Positions 11,483 to 20,030 of a DNA stretch of 29,899 bases are shown piece by piece; position 1 is the stretch's first letter, and the number at the start of each line of letters is the position of its first letter. The position numbers were made by a program, and so were the translations under genes. Where the stretch lies: assembly GCA_038248985.1 (NCBI GenBank), contig JBBRWV010000030.1:1-29899 (forward strand), read 5' to 3'. Source of the DNA: JBBRWV01 sp038248985. GTDB taxonomy: Bacteria; Planctomycetota; Phycisphaerae; WQYP01. The notes under the pieces are model-generated. The model worked only from the letters and a program-made list of their open reading frames with translations. It did no database searches and was not told the DNA's origin.

Positions 11483-12250
11483 ATGTCGCTACTGCGCCAA
11501 CTCAATCCCGACCTCACCGTGGAAAACACCGTGATGGTCGTCAACGTCAAAAAGCAATACGTCATGGGCGACACCACCATTCACGCCCTCCGCGGCGTCA
11601 CCATGGCCGTCAAACGTGGCACCTACATTTCCATCCTCGGCCCCTCCGGCTCCGGCAAATCCACCCTCTTTAATATGATCGGCGGCTTGGATCGCCCCAC
11701 CTCCGGCGAAGTCTTCATCGATGAAGTCGACATCGCCCAGTTGGACCCCTACGAACTCGCGTGGATGCGCTGCCGCAAGATCGGCTACATCTTTCAAAGC
11801 TACAACATCCTGCCGACGTTAACCGCCCTGGAAAACGTCATGCTGCCGATGATCTTTGCCGACGTCCCGCAGGAAGAAGCCCAGGATCGCGCCAAGGAAA
11901 TCCTCGACACTGTGGAACTTGGTAATCGCGTTTTCCACACCCCCGCGGAAATGTCCGGCGGCCAGCAACAACGCGTGGCCATCGCCCGCGCCTTCGCCAA
12001 TCGCCCCGCCATCGTGCTCGCCGACGAGCCGACGGCGAATCTCGATTTGAAAACCGGCAAGCAGATCATCGGTATATTGCGCGATATGAACCTGCGGTTC
12101 GGCGTGACGGTGATCTCCGCCACGCATGACCACAAAATGCTCGACGTCTCCGATCAGATCGCCTGGGTGGCCGACGGCCAGATCGACCGCATCGAAGAAC
12201 GCAAAGATTTGAATATCAAAGTGGGCACCATTGCCGGCGACGAACACTGA
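11483..12250 (+). CDS. ABC transporter ATP-binding protein, LolD/MacB/FtsE type
   Basis: A 255-aa ATPase that would energise the adjacent FtsX-type permease at the cytoplasmic face of the membrane. Walker A GPSGSGKST is at 53-61, the Q-loop glutamine is in YIFQSYN (about 105), the signature MSGGQQQR starts at 157, Walker B IVLADEP is at 177-183 with catalytic Glu182, and the H-loop His is in SATHD (215). The spacing fits the LolD/MacB class. An extra ~16-residue N-terminal stretch precedes the first strand. The ATG at 11483 is preceded by AAGGA nine bases away. The stop lies only 4 bp from the stop of the convergent desaturase gene, with no terminator visible between them. No membrane-fusion protein or outer-membrane partner is encoded nearby. 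Confidence 0.92.
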   Translation: MSLLRQLNPDLTVENTVMVVNVKKQYVMGDTTIHALRGVTMAVKRGTYISILGPSGSGKSTLFNMIGGLDRPTSGEVFIDEVDIAQLDPYELAWMRCRKIGYIFQSYNILPTLTALENVMLPMIFADVPQEEAQDRAKEILDTVELGNRVFHTPAEMSGGQQQRVAIARAFANRPAIVLADEPTANLDLKTGKQIIGILRDMNLRFGVTVISATHDHKMLDVSDQIAWVADGQIDRIEERKDLNIKVGTIAGDEH

Positions 12251-12254
12251 CCAA

Positions 12255-13253
12255 TTACGCCTTGCGGTCGTGAATCCACGAAAACGGGAACTTGGGCTGA
12301 TTCACCAGCGTCTCCGTCACATGATCCGCCAGCCGATGGTAACGCTCCGACTGCTTGCACAGGTAGTCCTGAGCCTTCGCGGCCAGACCGCTCACCTGGC
12401 GATGCGGCACATCCCAAATCGATACCAGATGCTCAATGATCTTGGCGTAGTCATACACCGTGTACACGCCCGTGCGCTGCGCGACAACCGCGAAATGATC
12501 GAAAATATCCGGATCGTGCCCGTCATACATGAGCCGCCCCGGCATCGCTATCAATCCCTTGAGCATGTTGCGGAATGACAGCATGCCGCCCTCAGGATCG
12601 AGCTCAAAAATTTGCCGCATCATCTTGGTGTAAAAAGCCTCATGGCGTGATTCGTCCCCGGCGATGCGCGAGCAGATTTTATACAGGTTCCCATCGCCTT
12701 CCTTCTGCACAATCTTGGCCACGTTGTTGTGCGAAATCTTGGTCGCGCGTTCCTGGAAAGACGTATACACCAGCCCGTTGTACGGATCCGGATGCGTCTT
12801 GGGATTAAACCCCTCCGCCAGCAGATGGTGAATCGTCACCTCGATCGAACGCATATCCACCCGCCCCGTCAATCGCAGGTACGCATTGAGCAGATCGCCA
12901 TGCCGATTCTCCTCCGCCGTCCAACCCCGCAGCCAAATCGCCCACGGTTCCTTCGTATCCCCGTGCTCATCCCGCGCCAGGGCATTCAGCGACACTGAAT
13001 AAGACGGCAACGCCTCTTCCGTAATCATGTCCCCCACCAGTACGACCAGTATCTCATCGGTGAGATTCTGCGCCGGCACCCGGAACGATTCGATCTGCTC
13101 GCGCCACGATTCCTGCGTGAGGTCCGGCAGGTAATCCGTGGGCTGCCAAGCCTTGTCGCGCGGCGCCAAAAATTGCAAATTCTCGCCGACAAAAGACTGC
13201 ATGCTGCGAAGTATTTCGTGGTGATGGGCGAATTCGGAATTGACTTCACTCAC
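12255..13253 (-). CDS. Acyl-[acyl-carrier-protein] desaturase, plant type
   Basis: A 332-aa soluble diiron enzyme that puts a cis double bond into a saturated acyl chain bound to ACP, using O2 and reduced ferredoxin. All ligand motifs of the castor stearoyl-ACP desaturase family are visible: GDMITEEALPSY (Glu79/80), EENRHG (Glu115, His118), TSFQERATKISH (Glu168) and DESRHE (Glu201, His204). The length is close to the mature plant enzyme. The start is GTG at 13253 with GAGG five bases upstream; the next Met (residue 18) would cut into the conserved N-terminal helix. The position of the double bond cannot be told from sequence alone. It is the last gene of the minus-strand series that begins at nusA, 131 bp after the HhH-GPD-like gene, and may be expressed separately. 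Confidence 0.93.
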   Translation of the reverse strand: MSEVNSEFAHHHEILRSMQSFVGENLQFLAPRDKAWQPTDYLPDLTQESWREQIESFRVPAQNLTDEILVVLVGDMITEEALPSYSVSLNALARDEHGDTKEPWAIWLRGWTAEENRHGDLLNAYLRLTGRVDMRSIEVTIHHLLAEGFNPKTHPDPYNGLVYTSFQERATKISHNNVAKIVQKEGDGNLYKICSRIAGDESRHEAFYTKMMRQIFELDPEGGMLSFRNMLKGLIAMPGRLMYDGHDPDIFDHFAVVAQRTGVYTVYDYAKIIEHLVSIWDVPHRQVSGLAAKAQDYLCKQSERYHRLADHVTETLVNQPKFPFSWIHDRKA

Positions 13254-13384
13254 TCGGGCCTCGCTGCAACAAAATTACAAAACTCTGAATCCATCATATC
13301 GCGCAGCTGTCGAATCCCGATGGGCAAAATCGTGTAGAGTGAAAAATCAAAGCGATTCCAAGGTGCACCACACGCTATCGCGCG

Positions 13385-14149
13385 TCATTTCTTCTTCGCC
13401 GGCGCCTTGATCTCCGGCTTCTGTTCCACTTTTCCATCCGTCTTTTTCGGCGCCCGGTCCGACTCGCCACGGTCAATCGGGTTCGTCTCCGATGGCGGCG
13501 CCAGGATCGGCGAATACGCCCGCGCGACCTGAGGCCACGCCTTGGGCGACCACCCCTCCAGCTCCTTGCGCGACCCGTGGAAAAACTCCGCCGCCTCCGT
13601 CGCCTTCAAATGCTTCTCAATGAACATCTGGGCCGTCTTCAAGTCCACTTCTTCCGGCAGCACTTCCTTGGATATCAGCCACAGCAGCAATTTCGTGTCC
13701 ACCGGCGCCGCCGCGATGCCAAAGCAATCCACGCATACCGCCGCTTCCACGTACGGCGTGATCCCCGCCAGGGATTGAAAATACGGCCGAATCTCCGTCT
13801 TCTTCATCTCGTTAAGTCGCTCCAGACGCATCTGGTGCTCGCGGTCAAAAATGGACTGCAGCGTCCGGTGCAACGCCGAGCAACGCGACTCCGCAAACGG
13901 AAACCGCACCCCCAGCAGCGAGGACAACTCAATCGCCGGCGTCACCCGCAACTCGTTGGCGTCCACCATCGCCTCGGTAATCTTGCGCTCGCCCACCGAC
14001 GCCCGCGCCTCGTCGCAATCGTATTCCAAAAACGCCCGCACCAGCCGCGTCACCGGGTCCGTCGCCGTCGGCAGCTTCGCCGGTGCGTTCTTTACAAAAC
14101 GGGCAATCGTCTTCTTCAAGGCTTCGACTTTGATGTTGAGCTTGTTCAT
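13385..14149 (-). CDS. Degenerate HhH-GPD (endonuclease III-like) protein, function unknown
   Basis: A 254-aa protein. The middle resembles the endonuclease III fold: LAGITPYVEA at 127-136 sits where the helix-hairpin-helix LPGVGRKTA would be, and AAPVDT at 147-152 sits where the catalytic-Asp motif VDTH would be. The Lys that acts as nucleophile in bifunctional glycosylases is a Tyr or Val here, and no 4Fe-4S Cys cluster is present at the C-terminus, which is instead a Lys/Pro-rich tail. So it is unlikely to be a standard lyase; a nucleic-acid-binding or monofunctional role is possible. The ATG at 14149 is preceded by AGGACCAGGA; the longer frame upstream has no such site. It follows rbfA by 77 bp on the same strand. 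Confidence 0.5.
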   Translation of the reverse strand: MNKLNIKVEALKKTIARFVKNAPAKLPTATDPVTRLVRAFLEYDCDEARASVGERKITEAMVDANELRVTPAIELSSLLGVRFPFAESRCSALHRTLQSIFDREHQMRLERLNEMKKTEIRPYFQSLAGITPYVEAAVCVDCFGIAAAPVDTKLLLWLISKEVLPEEVDLKTAQMFIEKHLKATEAAEFFHGSRKELEGWSPKAWPQVARAYSPILAPPSETNPIDRGESDRAPKKTDGKVEQKPEIKAPAKKK

Positions 14150-14227
14150 GGTTCTTCCTGGTCCTTTGCGTTTGGTCGATGCACACGCGGCCGGATCGGC
14201 GCCGCGCTGCTGAGTCACTCCGTGGCA

Positions 14228-14650
14228 CTACCCCGTCGGTTCCGCGTCCGACGGATGATTCTTCCGGGCATTCTCTTGCTCATTTCGCAGCGTGTCCGCC
14301 ATGGCGTTGTCAATCGTCTTGAATATCTCCGCCTGCTTCTTCAGCGAGTCGTCCAGGTGATACGACAGCCGCGGTGCATACCGGATCGGCAGGTTGTCCG
14401 CCACCGCATCCTGGATGTAACGCCCTGCCGACGCGATGCCTTGAAATATCGTCTCCGGCGTCTTCTTCCCGCCCAAAATCGAAAGATACACCTTCGCCTC
14501 CCGCAGGTCCGCCGATACCTCCACCTTCGTCACCGAAATCAACGCTCCCGTCTGATCGATCCGCGGATCCGCAATGCCGCGCAACAACACGTTCGCAACC
14601 AGACGTCGAATTTGGGCGGCTAGCTTTTGTTGGCGTACATTCGCGGGCAT
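14228..14650 (-). CDS. rbfA: 30S ribosome-binding factor RbfA
   Basis: A 140-aa KH-domain protein that helps 16S rRNA maturation and 30S assembly, particularly in the cold. Family marks are the N-terminal VRQQKLAAQIRRLVANVL helix, the DPRI turn near 28-31, the ISVTKVEVSADLREAKVYLSI strand-helix region (about 38-58) and the APRLSYHLDDSLKKQAEI block near 92-109. The length is slightly above the usual 110-130 aa because of a hydrophilic C-terminal tail. It sits 37 bp downstream of the DUF503 gene, an order (infB, DUF503/ylxP, rbfA) also found in Bacillus and many other bacteria. Confidence 0.93.
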   Translation of the reverse strand: MPANVRQQKLAAQIRRLVANVLLRGIADPRIDQTGALISVTKVEVSADLREAKVYLSILGGKKTPETIFQGIASAGRYIQDAVADNLPIRYAPRLSYHLDDSLKKQAEIFKTIDNAMADTLRNEQENARKNHPSDAEPTG

Positions 14651-14687
14651 TTTTCCGGCTCCGGAGGTTGGGGGGATGGGGGCGGAT

Positions 14688-14978
14688 TCAGCGGCCCGAG
14701 ATAATTTCGATCTGGTAATCGACGATCTCGGCCAGGCGTTCGTGTTTCAGGTGCTCCACCAGTTTGCTCAGCGAACTATCCAGTTGCGGTGCGTCCGTCC
14801 CGACCATGCAGATGCCCAATAAAGCGCGGGAAGGAAAATCCAGGTAATCCACTTCGGCCACCGAAACGTTGTGGTGATGATGCCACTTGTCTTTGAGCGA
14901 ACGCACGATGCGCCGTTTGTCCTTCAAAGATTCGGCATCGCCGATGCGTATTTCGAGTTGGAGCACTCCAATCAGCAT
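14688..14978 (-). CDS. DUF503 (YlxP-like) protein
   Basis: A 96-aa protein of the DUF503 family. Visible family marks are the start MLIGVLQLEIRI, the SLKDKRRIVRSLKDK helix at about 17-31, and the NVSVAEVDYLD strand (about 37-47). The product is small, cytoplasmic and of unproven function. YlxP of Bacillus, in the same operon position, has been linked to ribosome assembly, so a similar job is likely but inferred from context. It lies between infB (90-bp gap) and rbfA (37-bp gap). The ATG at 14978 has only a purine-rich, weak ribosome site (GGAAAAA). Confidence 0.88.
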   Translation of the reverse strand: MLIGVLQLEIRIGDAESLKDKRRIVRSLKDKWHHHHNVSVAEVDYLDFPSRALLGICMVGTDAPQLDSSLSKLVEHLKHERLAEIVDYQIEIISGR

Positions 14979-15068
14979 AGTTCAGTTTTTCCGAGTCCCG
15001 GTTGCCCCACCGTCGATCCCCGCCGTTCAGCCCGGCGCGAAATCTCCAGTCAGCAACCAGCCCTGCGG

Positions 15069-18000
15069 TTAAAGAGTTCGGGCCACGTCAACAGTCTTAT
15101 ACGCTTCGAGGCGGTCGCCCACCTTGATGTCATCATAGCCGGCAATTTTCAAGCCGCATTCGAGGCCGCTGCGCACTTCCTTGGCGTCTTCCTTGAAGCG
15201 CTTGAGCGAGTCGAGCACGAGGTTTTCCTTGACGACCACGCTCTCCCGGATGAGCCGGTACTTCGCCGACCGCGTGAACGAACCATCCGACACCATGCAA
15301 CCCGCGATGGAGCCGACCTTCGAAACGCGAATGACCTGCCGGATGTCCGCATGGCCCAGCACCTGCTCCTGCTTCTCGGGCGAGAGCATGCCGGTAAGGG
15401 CCTTGCGAATGTCGTCGGTGATCTCGTAAATAATGCGATACAGCCGCACCTCGACGCCGCGCTCTTCCGCCATCTTGCGGGCGGTTTCGTCCGGCACCAC
15501 CGAGAAGCCGATGATGATCGCCCCCGATGCTTCCGCCAAAACCACGTCCGATTCGGAAATCCCGCCGACCGCCGCATGCAGCAGCCGCACTTTGACTTCC
15601 TTCGACAGCTCTTCCGTCATGATCTTCTTGAGCACATCGACGGACCCTTGCACGTCCGCCTTCAAAATCATCAATAGTTCTTTGATTTCGCCCTTCTGAA
15701 TCGTCTCGTACAAGTTGTCCAGCGTTACCTTCGCACGCTGCGCCAACTCCCCGGCACGATCCAACTGGAAACGCTCTTCCGAAATCTCCTGCGCCTGCGA
15801 TGATTCCTTCACCGCAAAGAACCGATCGCCCGCAGCCGGCACCTTGTTCAGGCCGATCACTTCCACCGGCGTCGCCGGCGGGGCCACCTGCGTCGCCCGG
15901 CCCTTGTCGTCCGTCAGTGAACGCACGCGGCCCCATGCCGCTCCGCACACCAGCGTATCGCCGACCTTCAGCGTGCCGTTCTGCACCAGCACCCGCGCAA
16001 TCACGCCGCGGTTCGGATCCATAAACGATTCGATCACCGCGCCACGCGCCGGCAACTGCGGCGAAGCCTTTAGTTCCCGCAGCGTCGCCACGTAATCCAG
16101 ATACTCAATCAATTCCTTGACGCCCTGGCCCGTCACCGCCGAAGTCTTCACGACTTCCACATCCCCGCCCCATTCCGTCGGGTTCAAACCATGCTCGGCC
16201 AACTGACCCAACACGCGGTTGGGGTTCGCTTCCGGCTTATCAATCTTGTTCATCGCCACCACGATCGGCACGCCCGCCGCCTTCGCGTGGGCAATCGACT
16301 CTATCGTCTGCGGCATCACGCCGTCGTCGGCGGACACCACCAGCACCACCACGTCCGTCATGTTGGCCCCGCGGGCACGCATCGATGTAAACGCCTGGTG
16401 ACCCGGCGTATCCAGGAACGTCACACGCTTCTCTTTGCCATCCGAACCCGGCAACGCCACCGTGTACGCGCCCACGTGCTGCGTAATGCCCCCGGCTTCG
16501 CCCGCCGCCACATTGGCCGAACGGATTTTGTCCAGCAGCGACGTCTTGCCGTGATCGACGTGACCCAAAATCGTCACCACCGGCGGCCGCGCAACTTTCT
16601 CCGTCGCGTCTTCAATCGCTTTGTATTCACGCTCGAAAACGGCCGCCAGCGCCTCGCGGGGTTTGATCACCAGCTCAATGCCCAGTTCCAGCGCGATCAG
16701 TTGCGCCGCTTCGGCTTCAATATTCTGATTCACCGTCGCCATCGTGCCCTGCTTCATCAGGCTGCGCACAATATCCGCCGATTTCATCTCCAACGCTTCC
16801 GCCAACTGGCGAATCGTAAACGGCGGCGTGATCTCCACGTGTGTCGGCTTCTGATTCACCGGCTGCTGGTGTGGCCGCAGTTGCTTCGACATCTCGCGCT
16901 TGCGATCCCGCAACGCCCCGGCCGCCTGCGCCAAACGCTCTTCACGTTCCTGCAAATCCAGCTCTCGCCATTCGCGAATCGCCGCTTGCCCCGCATCCCC
17001 ATGGCGACCCGTCCCCGGCCCGCGACGCGTCGTGCGGCCCTTCTTCTTCGCTGCTTCCTCATCATCGATGATCGGAGCGCCTTCCTTCGTCACCCGCGCC
17101 GCACGCGTCGGCAAACCCGTCGGCTGCATCGGCGGCTGTTGCCCGCCAAATCCCGGAGGTGCGCCAGGACCACCCATCCCCTGGCCCTGCTGCTGGCCCG
17201 GGCTCATCCCAGGACCACGATTGTATTGACCACCACCGCCCCCATAAGCCGCAGGACGCGGACGCGGTGCCGGCAAATTATCCGGCTTATCCACCCGCAC
17301 CACCCGCGGCCCCTGCATCTGCGCCGGCGACGGCTTCACCTGCGGACCCACTGGCGCCACCGACAACGGACGGTTCGGCACATTCATCACCCCCGCCGGC
17401 TTCACCAGCGGACGGATCGGCTTCTGCGGCACTTCGCCCGCCGTACGCACCGGCTTCACCGGCACCTCGACGACTGCATCCGTTTGCTCAGCAACTACAT
17501 CTTGCCCTTCCCCTGCCTGACCTTCCACCACCCGCGTTTCCGTACCCGCTACCGCAACAGCCTCTGTCGACGCCGCAGTCACTTCTTCCGTCACCGGCGT
17601 CACCACCGCTTCGGTGGGGGGGTGAGCAGGCGGAACTGCTGTTGCCGCCGCCGTTTCGAGCGTCGTCGCGCTGCTCGCATCCACTCCCGCCTTGGCTTCT
17701 CCTGCTGTCGCCTCAACGGCTTCCACGGTGCCGGATGTTTCCTCCGCCGTCTCTGGGTGCCGCGCCCGCGATGGCCGCGCCGGCTTATGACGCTCGGTCG
17801 CTTTTGCTTCAGTTTCCGTGGGCGGTTCCGCCACCGCCGTCGTCGAGTCCCCCGCCTCATCGCTATGCACCGCCGCGCCCTTCTTGGCGCCGCGCTTGTG
17901 CGATGTCTTCTTCTGCTTCGAAAGATCCACGTGCTCCGTGGTCTCGATCGCGGTCTTCAATTCCCCCGCCGCAAACCATTCGCGAATCGTCAGCGCCAAC

Positions 18001-18122
18001 CCGGCTTTCACCGCGTCGGTATGCTTAATAATGTCGGGCACACCTTCAGCCTGACACTTGGCGATGATCGCCTTGCTTTCGACACCCAGTTCCTTGGCCA
18101 GTTGGAAAACTTTGAGACTCAA
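15069..18122 (-). CDS. infB: Translation initiation factor IF-2
   Basis: A 1017-aa GTPase that brings fMet-tRNA to the 30S subunit and promotes subunit joining. An N-terminal IF2_N domain is present (VFQLAKELGVESKAIIAKC, 5-23). A long low-complexity linker follows at about 60-420, first Ala/Glu/Thr/Val-rich, then Pro/Gly/Gln-rich with polyglycine near 294-298. A second IF2_N-like domain lies at about 434-460. The G domain has GHVDHGKT at 520-527, DTPGH at 571-575 and NKID at 625-628. Domains II to IV fill the C-terminal half. The start is TTG at 18122 with GGAG six bases upstream; no ATG is near enough to keep the IF2_N domain. The rare start codon may tune expression. Confidence 0.96.
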   Translation of the reverse strand: MSLKVFQLAKELGVESKAIIAKCQAEGVPDIIKHTDAVKAGLALTIREWFAAGELKTAIETTEHVDLSKQKKTSHKRGAKKGAAVHSDEAGDSTTAVAEPPTETEAKATERHKPARPSRARHPETAEETSGTVEAVEATAGEAKAGVDASSATTLETAAATAVPPAHPPTEAVVTPVTEEVTAASTEAVAVAGTETRVVEGQAGEGQDVVAEQTDAVVEVPVKPVRTAGEVPQKPIRPLVKPAGVMNVPNRPLSVAPVGPQVKPSPAQMQGPRVVRVDKPDNLPAPRPRPAAYGGGGGQYNRGPGMSPGQQQGQGMGGPGAPPGFGGQQPPMQPTGLPTRAARVTKEGAPIIDDEEAAKKKGRTTRRGPGTGRHGDAGQAAIREWRELDLQEREERLAQAAGALRDRKREMSKQLRPHQQPVNQKPTHVEITPPFTIRQLAEALEMKSADIVRSLMKQGTMATVNQNIEAEAAQLIALELGIELVIKPREALAAVFEREYKAIEDATEKVARPPVVTILGHVDHGKTSLLDKIRSANVAAGEAGGITQHVGAYTVALPGSDGKEKRVTFLDTPGHQAFTSMRARGANMTDVVVLVVSADDGVMPQTIESIAHAKAAGVPIVVAMNKIDKPEANPNRVLGQLAEHGLNPTEWGGDVEVVKTSAVTGQGVKELIEYLDYVATLRELKASPQLPARGAVIESFMDPNRGVIARVLVQNGTLKVGDTLVCGAAWGRVRSLTDDKGRATQVAPPATPVEVIGLNKVPAAGDRFFAVKESSQAQEISEERFQLDRAGELAQRAKVTLDNLYETIQKGEIKELLMILKADVQGSVDVLKKIMTEELSKEVKVRLLHAAVGGISESDVVLAEASGAIIIGFSVVPDETARKMAEERGVEVRLYRIIYEITDDIRKALTGMLSPEKQEQVLGHADIRQVIRVSKVGSIAGCMVSDGSFTRSAKYRLIRESVVVKENLVLDSLKRFKEDAKEVRSGLECGLKIAGYDDIKVGDRLEAYKTVDVARTL

Positions 18123-18334
18123 GCAATGCTCCAGAGAAGGAAGTTAAAACCACAGAGAGATACTGCTGAACAGACTTTCATTTTATCAGGGCAAGTCGGC
18201 GTTCTTCAGTTCCTTGTAAATGTACCGGGTGTTTGTCTTTGACGAGGAATACGGTTCTTGGTTATTCAGTCGGCGTTTGGCATCTTTTCAAGCTTAAATC
18301 GTGTCGTTGCACCTCAAATGGCCTTTATTCATAT
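18123..18334. other. nusA-infB spacer without recognised gene
   Basis: This 212-bp gap is AT-richer than the genes around it and sits where many bacteria have ylxR and a small ribosomal-protein-like gene. On the minus strand one 33-codon frame without an ATG ends at about 18196; I do not support it as a gene. I see no hairpin with a T-run, so nusA and infB may be co-transcribed. No ylxR-like sequence was found. Confidence 0.5.
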
Positions 18335-19699
18335 TCATGCTCCCTTCTCTGCGCCGGCTTCCGCCGCCGCATCCACCACGGGTGCCGCCACCGGTGTCGG
18401 TGCTGCCTCCGCCGCGTCCAATGGCGACAACGTCGGTCCCGCCGCCACCGCAGTCGCCTCACCACCCGCTTCCGCCGGTGCGTGCGACATCGCCACATCC
18501 AAAGGCGAGGGGCCGCGCGCCGCATCGTCTGCCACCTTGCGGGCCGCATCTTCCGACGCAATACGCTTGGCTTCCTCCGACGCAAATGTCACCATCTTCT
18601 TCGCCAGCTCATCGGCAATCTGCAAATTCGCCACCAGCGGATCCGGACCTATCTCTTCCAGGTCCAGCAGGTTAATAATCCCTAGCGCCACCAGCAGATC
18701 CAGAATCGCTTCATCCACCCCTTCAATCGTCTTGAGCGATTTCTCCATGTCCGTCAGACCCTTGTTGTATTCCGGCGGCGTAAGAATATCGATGTCCCAC
18801 CCCGTCAACCGCGCGGCCAGCCGCACGTTCTGCCCACGCTTGCCGATCGCCAGCGAAAGCTGATCCTCGTTTACCACCACCGTCGCCCGGTTCAGCTCAA
18901 AATTCAGCGACGTTTCCACGATCTCCGCCGGCTTCAGCGAATTCGTAATCAGAATCTGCGACGATTCATTCCACCGCACAATGTCAATCTTCTCCCCGCC
19001 CAGCTCATCCACGATGTTCTTGATACGCGAACCACGCACGCCCACGCACGCGCCCACCGCATCCACCTTCGTATCGATCGACGTTACCGCGATCTTCGTG
19101 CGATAGCCCGCTTCCCGCGCCAACGCCTTGATCTCGATCACCCGTTCGCCCACTTCCGGCACTTCCACTTCAAACAACCGCCGAATGAAATCCGGATGCG
19201 AGCGCGAAAGAATGATCTTCACCGCTGAACCCGCATCACGCACATCCAGCACCAGCGTCCGAATACGGTCGCCGTTGTTGTGCGTCTCGCCCGGAATCTG
19301 CTCCGACCGCGGCATGAAACCTTCCGCCCGGCCCACCGAAACAATCAACGCCCCGCCCTCAAAACGCGCCACCGTACCGGTGATGATCTGCCCCTTGCGA
19401 TCCGCATATTCCTGAAAAATTGCCCCGCGTTCGTTTTCCCGGATCTTCTGGATCAAAACCTGCTTGGCCGTCTGCGCCGCAATCCGGCCAAACTCCCGAT
19501 AGTCAATCAGCGTCTCGCCCTTGCGCACTTCAATATCGCCCGTCAAACGGTCGATCGCGCACGACACATCTTCCACTTCCCCGTAAAATTTACGGGCCGC
19601 CGAAAGCAGTGCCGCCTCGATATCCAGAAAGATCGACTCCTTGTCGAGGTTCTTGTCTCGGGCAATCGAATCGACGATACGGATTAGTTCCTGGTTCAT
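18335..19699 (-). CDS. nusA: Transcription termination/antitermination protein NusA
   Basis: A 454-aa RNA polymerase-binding factor that modulates pausing, termination and antitermination. In order: an N-terminal polymerase-binding domain (1 to ~120); an S1 domain around GQIITGTVARFEGGALIVSVGRAEG; a KH1 domain with GVRGSRIKNIVDELGGEKID (about 233-252); a KH2 domain with GKRGQNVRLAARLTGWDIDI (about 298-317); a short helix-hairpin-helix region (KTIEGVDEAILDLLVALGI); and an Ala/Pro/Glu-rich disordered tail. The chosen ATG at 19699 matches the family start (MNQELIRIVDSIARDK) and has AGGA seven bases upstream. rimP, which usually precedes nusA, is not present; instead there is a hairpin-rich spacer and an ABC ATPase gene. 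Confidence 0.95.
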   Translation of the reverse strand: MNQELIRIVDSIARDKNLDKESIFLDIEAALLSAARKFYGEVEDVSCAIDRLTGDIEVRKGETLIDYREFGRIAAQTAKQVLIQKIRENERGAIFQEYADRKGQIITGTVARFEGGALIVSVGRAEGFMPRSEQIPGETHNNGDRIRTLVLDVRDAGSAVKIILSRSHPDFIRRLFEVEVPEVGERVIEIKALAREAGYRTKIAVTSIDTKVDAVGACVGVRGSRIKNIVDELGGEKIDIVRWNESSQILITNSLKPAEIVETSLNFELNRATVVVNEDQLSLAIGKRGQNVRLAARLTGWDIDILTPPEYNKGLTDMEKSLKTIEGVDEAILDLLVALGIINLLDLEEIGPDPLVANLQIADELAKKMVTFASEEAKRIASEDAARKVADDAARGPSPLDVAMSHAPAEAGGEATAVAAGPTLSPLDAAEAAPTPVAAPVVDAAAEAGAEKGA

Positions 19700-19819
19700 T
19701 CTCGTTCCTGTGTGGGAAAAAGTATTCAATTGTCGGCAAGTCGCGCGGACAAAATGCCCGCATCACAACCTGTCGTACGCCTGACCGCCCGGCGCGCGGC
19801 TCACAAATAAGACGTCCCG

Positions 19820-19853
19820 CAAAAACAGCAACGGCGGAGTCAAACTCCACCGT
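19820..19853 (-). terminator. Intrinsic terminator after the MalK/UgpC-type ATPase gene, before nusA
   Basis: On the minus strand ACGGTGGAGT (19853-19844), loop TTG, and ACTCCGCCGT (19840-19831) form a 10-bp stem with one G-U pair, followed by TGCTGTTTTTGC. It lies about 180 bp after the ATPase stop and 120 bp before nusA. It could end the upstream transcript or act as an attenuator of nusA. Confidence 0.7.
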
Positions 19854-19860
19854 CCATATT

Positions 19861-20014
19861 TCCGGCTTTCACCGGATTGCTTCTCGCCAGCTTTTCTCTT
19901 CCGCAGTTAGGAGGCAATCCTCCTTTCTGCATGATCAGAAAAACATGACACCGGGCAGGCGTTTTTTACAGCACCTGCACAGCGGGTCATCCGGCGGACG
20001 GCGCCGGAGTGACC
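19861..20014 (-). promoter_or_regulatory. Hairpin-rich leader/3' region between ATPase gene and nusA
   Basis: Three further inverted repeats precede the terminator on the minus strand. At 19985-20014, GGTCA and TGACC enclose CCGGCG/CGCCGG. At 19909-19924, AGGAGG and CCTCCT flank a 4-nt loop, so a Shine-Dalgarno-like core is paired with its complement. At 19861-19876, TCCGG and CCGGA flank a 6-nt loop. The whole 331-bp gap 19700-20030 has no gene I can support. A structured regulatory RNA for the nusA cluster is possible; a plain 3' untranslated region is the simpler reading. Confidence 0.4.
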
Positions 20015-20030
20015 GAGAAGATGATGCGAC

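Noticed and set aside
18196..18300. 33-codon minus-strand frame between nusA and infB
   Set aside because: No ATG, GTG or TTG start in a suitable place and no match to YlxR; kept only as a note.
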